Shown one piece after another: positions 62,242 through 64,000 of a DNA stretch of 64,000 nucleotides; positions within the stretch are counted from its first letter, which is position 1, and the number at the start of each line of letters is the position of its first letter. The position numbers were made by a program, and so were the translations under genes. The notes under the pieces are model-generated. The model did not search any database, was not told the DNA's origin, and saw nothing but the letters and a program-made list of their open reading frames with translations. The stretch spans positions 1 through 64,000 of the forward strand of contig MEPO01000009.1 in assembly GCA_001769805.1 (NCBI GenBank), read 5' to 3'. This stretch comes from Bdellovibrionales bacterium GWA1_52_35. Its GTDB lineage: Bacteria; Bdellovibrionota; UBA1018.

Positions 62242-64000
62242 ATGTCTAATAAATTTTATTTGTCAGTCTGCTTGCTCTGCCTGTTTTCGGGGCTGGCTTT
62301 GCCCTCCTTCGGAGATGAGCGGTCCGGTCCTTCGGAGCTGCCACGTGAAATCTCAGACACCTTCAACCGGGGCAAAACGGGACTGGGCGATCTAATTTCT
62401 GACGAAATCTTCGACAGCATTGGAGACATCGACGTTTATCAGGTGAAATTTTCGGATTTCGAAGGACAGATTCGGATGGGCCGGAAAGTGCTGGCCAATC
62501 ATGATATTGAAGAAAGTTATACGGTCATTGATCGTGTGCAGATGCCAGTTTACCTCCCGGTGCTTTCGGTTCCTCTGGGAACGGAGGTTGTCACTTTTAA
62601 TATCGGGCTGGGGTCAGGCCTGGATTTCGCAAATATCCGTGTTGTGAAACCTTCGGGTGCGCTCAGTCGTGAGCGCTTGCTCGAAAGCCTTGAACAGAAA
62701 ACCGATTTGGTCGAGCGAAAAGCTGAACTGGAATCCTCAGATTGGTACGAGGAAGCCAAGAAAACTTTTGGCAGCGCCGATGCTCCGTACGTGGACGGAA
62801 GTGATGGCAGCGAAGACAAACCGGTCTACCTCATGGATTCCCTGCGGCGCGCGCGTTACGGCAAACTTTGGAACATGGTCTCTGGACCTTTGGCTCTGCC
62901 GTTTAAAGCGAGCTGGCTCTCTCATTTTACGCCGAATGAGGTGACCACCTATGGCGGTTATGGGAGTGTCGAAATCGGGGTGAGTGCCGGTTATGTCACG
63001 AACATTAGCAGCGGATTTTTCGAGCAGCTGGGCTTGACTGCCGGCGTGCGCGCTTATTTGCGGGGAAACTTCCAGATTTCGGTCAAAAAATCTGGTACCG
63101 ACAAGGTCAAAGTGAAGCTCATGCGCCGCAATGACAAGGGCGTCGGTGGTTCAGCCGGGATTCATCTTCCTGTGAATGTTTACGATGGCTTTCTTCTGGC
63201 CGGTTCCATCTTTGGACAAAATTTCAACGTCAATGTCGGAAAAATCAGGGAATCCCTGATTCCCATTTCCTTCACTGCGGATAAGGTCTGGGGTAAGGGC
63301 TTTGAGATCGGTTATGAATATGACTTGAAAGATGATCGGGCGATCGAAGCCTATGAACAGGCCGTCCTCGGGCGCTTTGCGCTTTCCGAGGAACTTTCAG
63401 TACTGCCAGAAAGCCCCGTAAAGAATATTTTCAGAAAAGAGTTCACCCGCAAAACCACCTCGCGTGAAGTGACTGTCAGTTTGCAGCTCATCAATCACAA
63501 AGGCACTTCCATTTTTGCGATCGAAGATGCCGTTGTTCAGTTTCCTGACGGGAAATCGCATGTGTATAAAGCCACTTCCCAGGTGATGGCCCGGAACGAA
63601 GCGGACTTCTGGATATTGAAGCTCAACGAGCAGATCAGCTACACGGTTCACGCGGATTTCATAGGAGCGCTTCCAGGTGTACCTCAAACCCAGGCTCAGG
63701 GTGCCGGGAAGCTGGCTCTACTCGGCATGATCGTCGAAGGTCAGATTGAAGACAATTACACGGGTGGCGACGAGTTGAATCGTTACTCCGAGATGCTCGA
63801 GCATCTTTTCGGAATTGAAAACATGTTTCCGAAGGTTCCCGAGTACATCAAAATCGTGAGCAAGCGGATGCCCTGCTATGCCGGAGACGAGTGCCGCGGG
63901 GTCGAACCGGAAGGCGGGGATGAATCCTGGCAATTCACTCATTACGGGCGTTCTCAATATTATTTCCGTATTTCCTTTACGGAAGCGCAGCTCGTCAAAT
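62242..64000 (+). CDS. Large exported protein, truncated by the window
   Basis: The frame opens with ATG at 62242 (TTTGGAG upstream) and stays open for 586 codons to the window edge, so only the N-terminal part is seen. A signal peptide (MSNKFYLSVCLLCLFSGLALPSFG) is followed by a mature part with many beta strands and GIGSGLDF-like and GGYGSVEIGVSAGY segments, consistent with an envelope or surface protein. Two Cys near the visible end (CYAGDEC). I do not recognise a family. The 3' end is missing. Confidence 0.8.
   Translation, partial: MSNKFYLSVCLLCLFSGLALPSFGDERSGPSELPREISDTFNRGKTGLGDLISDEIFDSIGDIDVYQVKFSDFEGQIRMGRKVLANHDIEESYTVIDRVQMPVYLPVLSVPLGTEVVTFNIGLGSGLDFANIRVVKPSGALSRERLLESLEQKTDLVERKAELESSDWYEEAKKTFGSADAPYVDGSDGSEDKPVYLMDSLRRARYGKLWNMVSGPLALPFKASWLSHFTPNEVTTYGGYGSVEIGVSAGYVTNISSGFFEQLGLTAGVRAYLRGNFQISVKKSGTDKVKVKLMRRNDKGVGGSAGIHLPVNVYDGFLLAGSIFGQNFNVNVGKIRESLIPISFTADKVWGKGFEIGYEYDLKDDRAIEAYEQAVLGRFALSEELSVLPESPVKNIFRKEFTRKTTSREVTVSLQLINHKGTSIFAIEDAVVQFPDGKSHVYKATSQVMARNEADFWILKLNEQISYTVHADFIGALPGVPQTQAQGAGKLALLGMIVEGQIEDNYTGGDELNRYSEMLEHLFGIENMFPKVPEYIKIVSKRMPCYAGDECRGVEPEGGDESWQFTHYGRSQYYFRISFTEAQLVK

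Overview
The window is 64 kb of a compact bacterial chromosome of roughly balanced GC content, with no insertion sequence, prophage or CRISPR array. Two features point to the phylum Bdellovibrionota or a close relative. One is a 76-residue histone-fold protein at 45884-46114 whose conserved blocks match the Bdellovibrio histone Bd0055. The other is the overall mix of families: a DUF3516-type Ski2-like helicase, a HAD-IG 5'-nucleotidase, S74-chaperone fibre proteins, a Delta-60-repeat lipoprotein and many exported proteins. The taxonomic placement is inference; there is no rRNA or marker protein to fix it. Envelope genes (signal peptides, lipoboxes, beta barrels, system II cytochrome c maturation, ExbB/ExbD) indicate a Gram-negative cell.

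Layout. 1-8.3 kb: tRNA-Glu, WrbA, an exported 5'-nucleotidase, a receiver-like/HD-GYP-like regulator, an orphan ClpP, an AEC transporter divergent from a HAD nucleotidase/flavin reductase pair. 8.3-9.8 kb: two gene-poor stretches flanking an exported protein made of 13 copies of a 12-residue KAGQ repeat; both stretches hold structured RNA candidates, one of them (9490-9595) a closed stem with an internal pseudoknot. 9.8-17.9 kb: small exported proteins, a zinc-protease-like lipoprotein, a copper-storage-like Cys-rich protein, hemerythrin, a histidine kinase that has lost its phospho-accepting His, a DUF2231-Rieske membrane protein, a response regulator-PilZ protein and a YiiX-like hydrolase. 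17.8-30.4 kb: PolX DNA polymerase operon, the Ski2-like helicase, GAPDH, a FadL-like porin, an M3 oligopeptidase and an acetate CoA-transferase.

30.8-38.9 kb is the most unusual block. Three overlapping tandem paralogues combine a type IV pilin-like N-terminus, a Cys-rich domain and a C-terminal phage tail-spike S74 self-cleaving chaperone, behind one good sigma70-like promoter. They converge on a 970-residue lipoprotein with about 14 Delta-60 repeats. I read this as a surface-fibre locus, possibly using prepilin processing to assemble trimeric spike-like proteins.

38.9-56.5 kb: acylphosphatase, two HU/IHF-family proteins, an RMND1/DUF155 protein, a UppP homologue lacking its catalytic residues, ResB and CcsA for cytochrome c maturation, the histone downstream of an FKBP lipoprotein, a HAD phosphatase, a CBS protein, ExbB/ExbD, a sodium/solute-symporter fused to a histidine kinase, a KGG stress protein, PlsC and GNAT. 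56.5-64 kb: a secreted M1-M28-PDZ triple fusion peptidase, a UvrD/PcrA helicase and the first 586 codons of a large exported protein that runs off the window.

Working together: HU, the IHF-like protein, the bacterial histone and an Arg/Ser-rich basic protein give four candidate nucleic-acid-packing proteins within 26 kb. Several signalling proteins keep their fold but have lost key residues, suggesting binding roles in place of catalysis.
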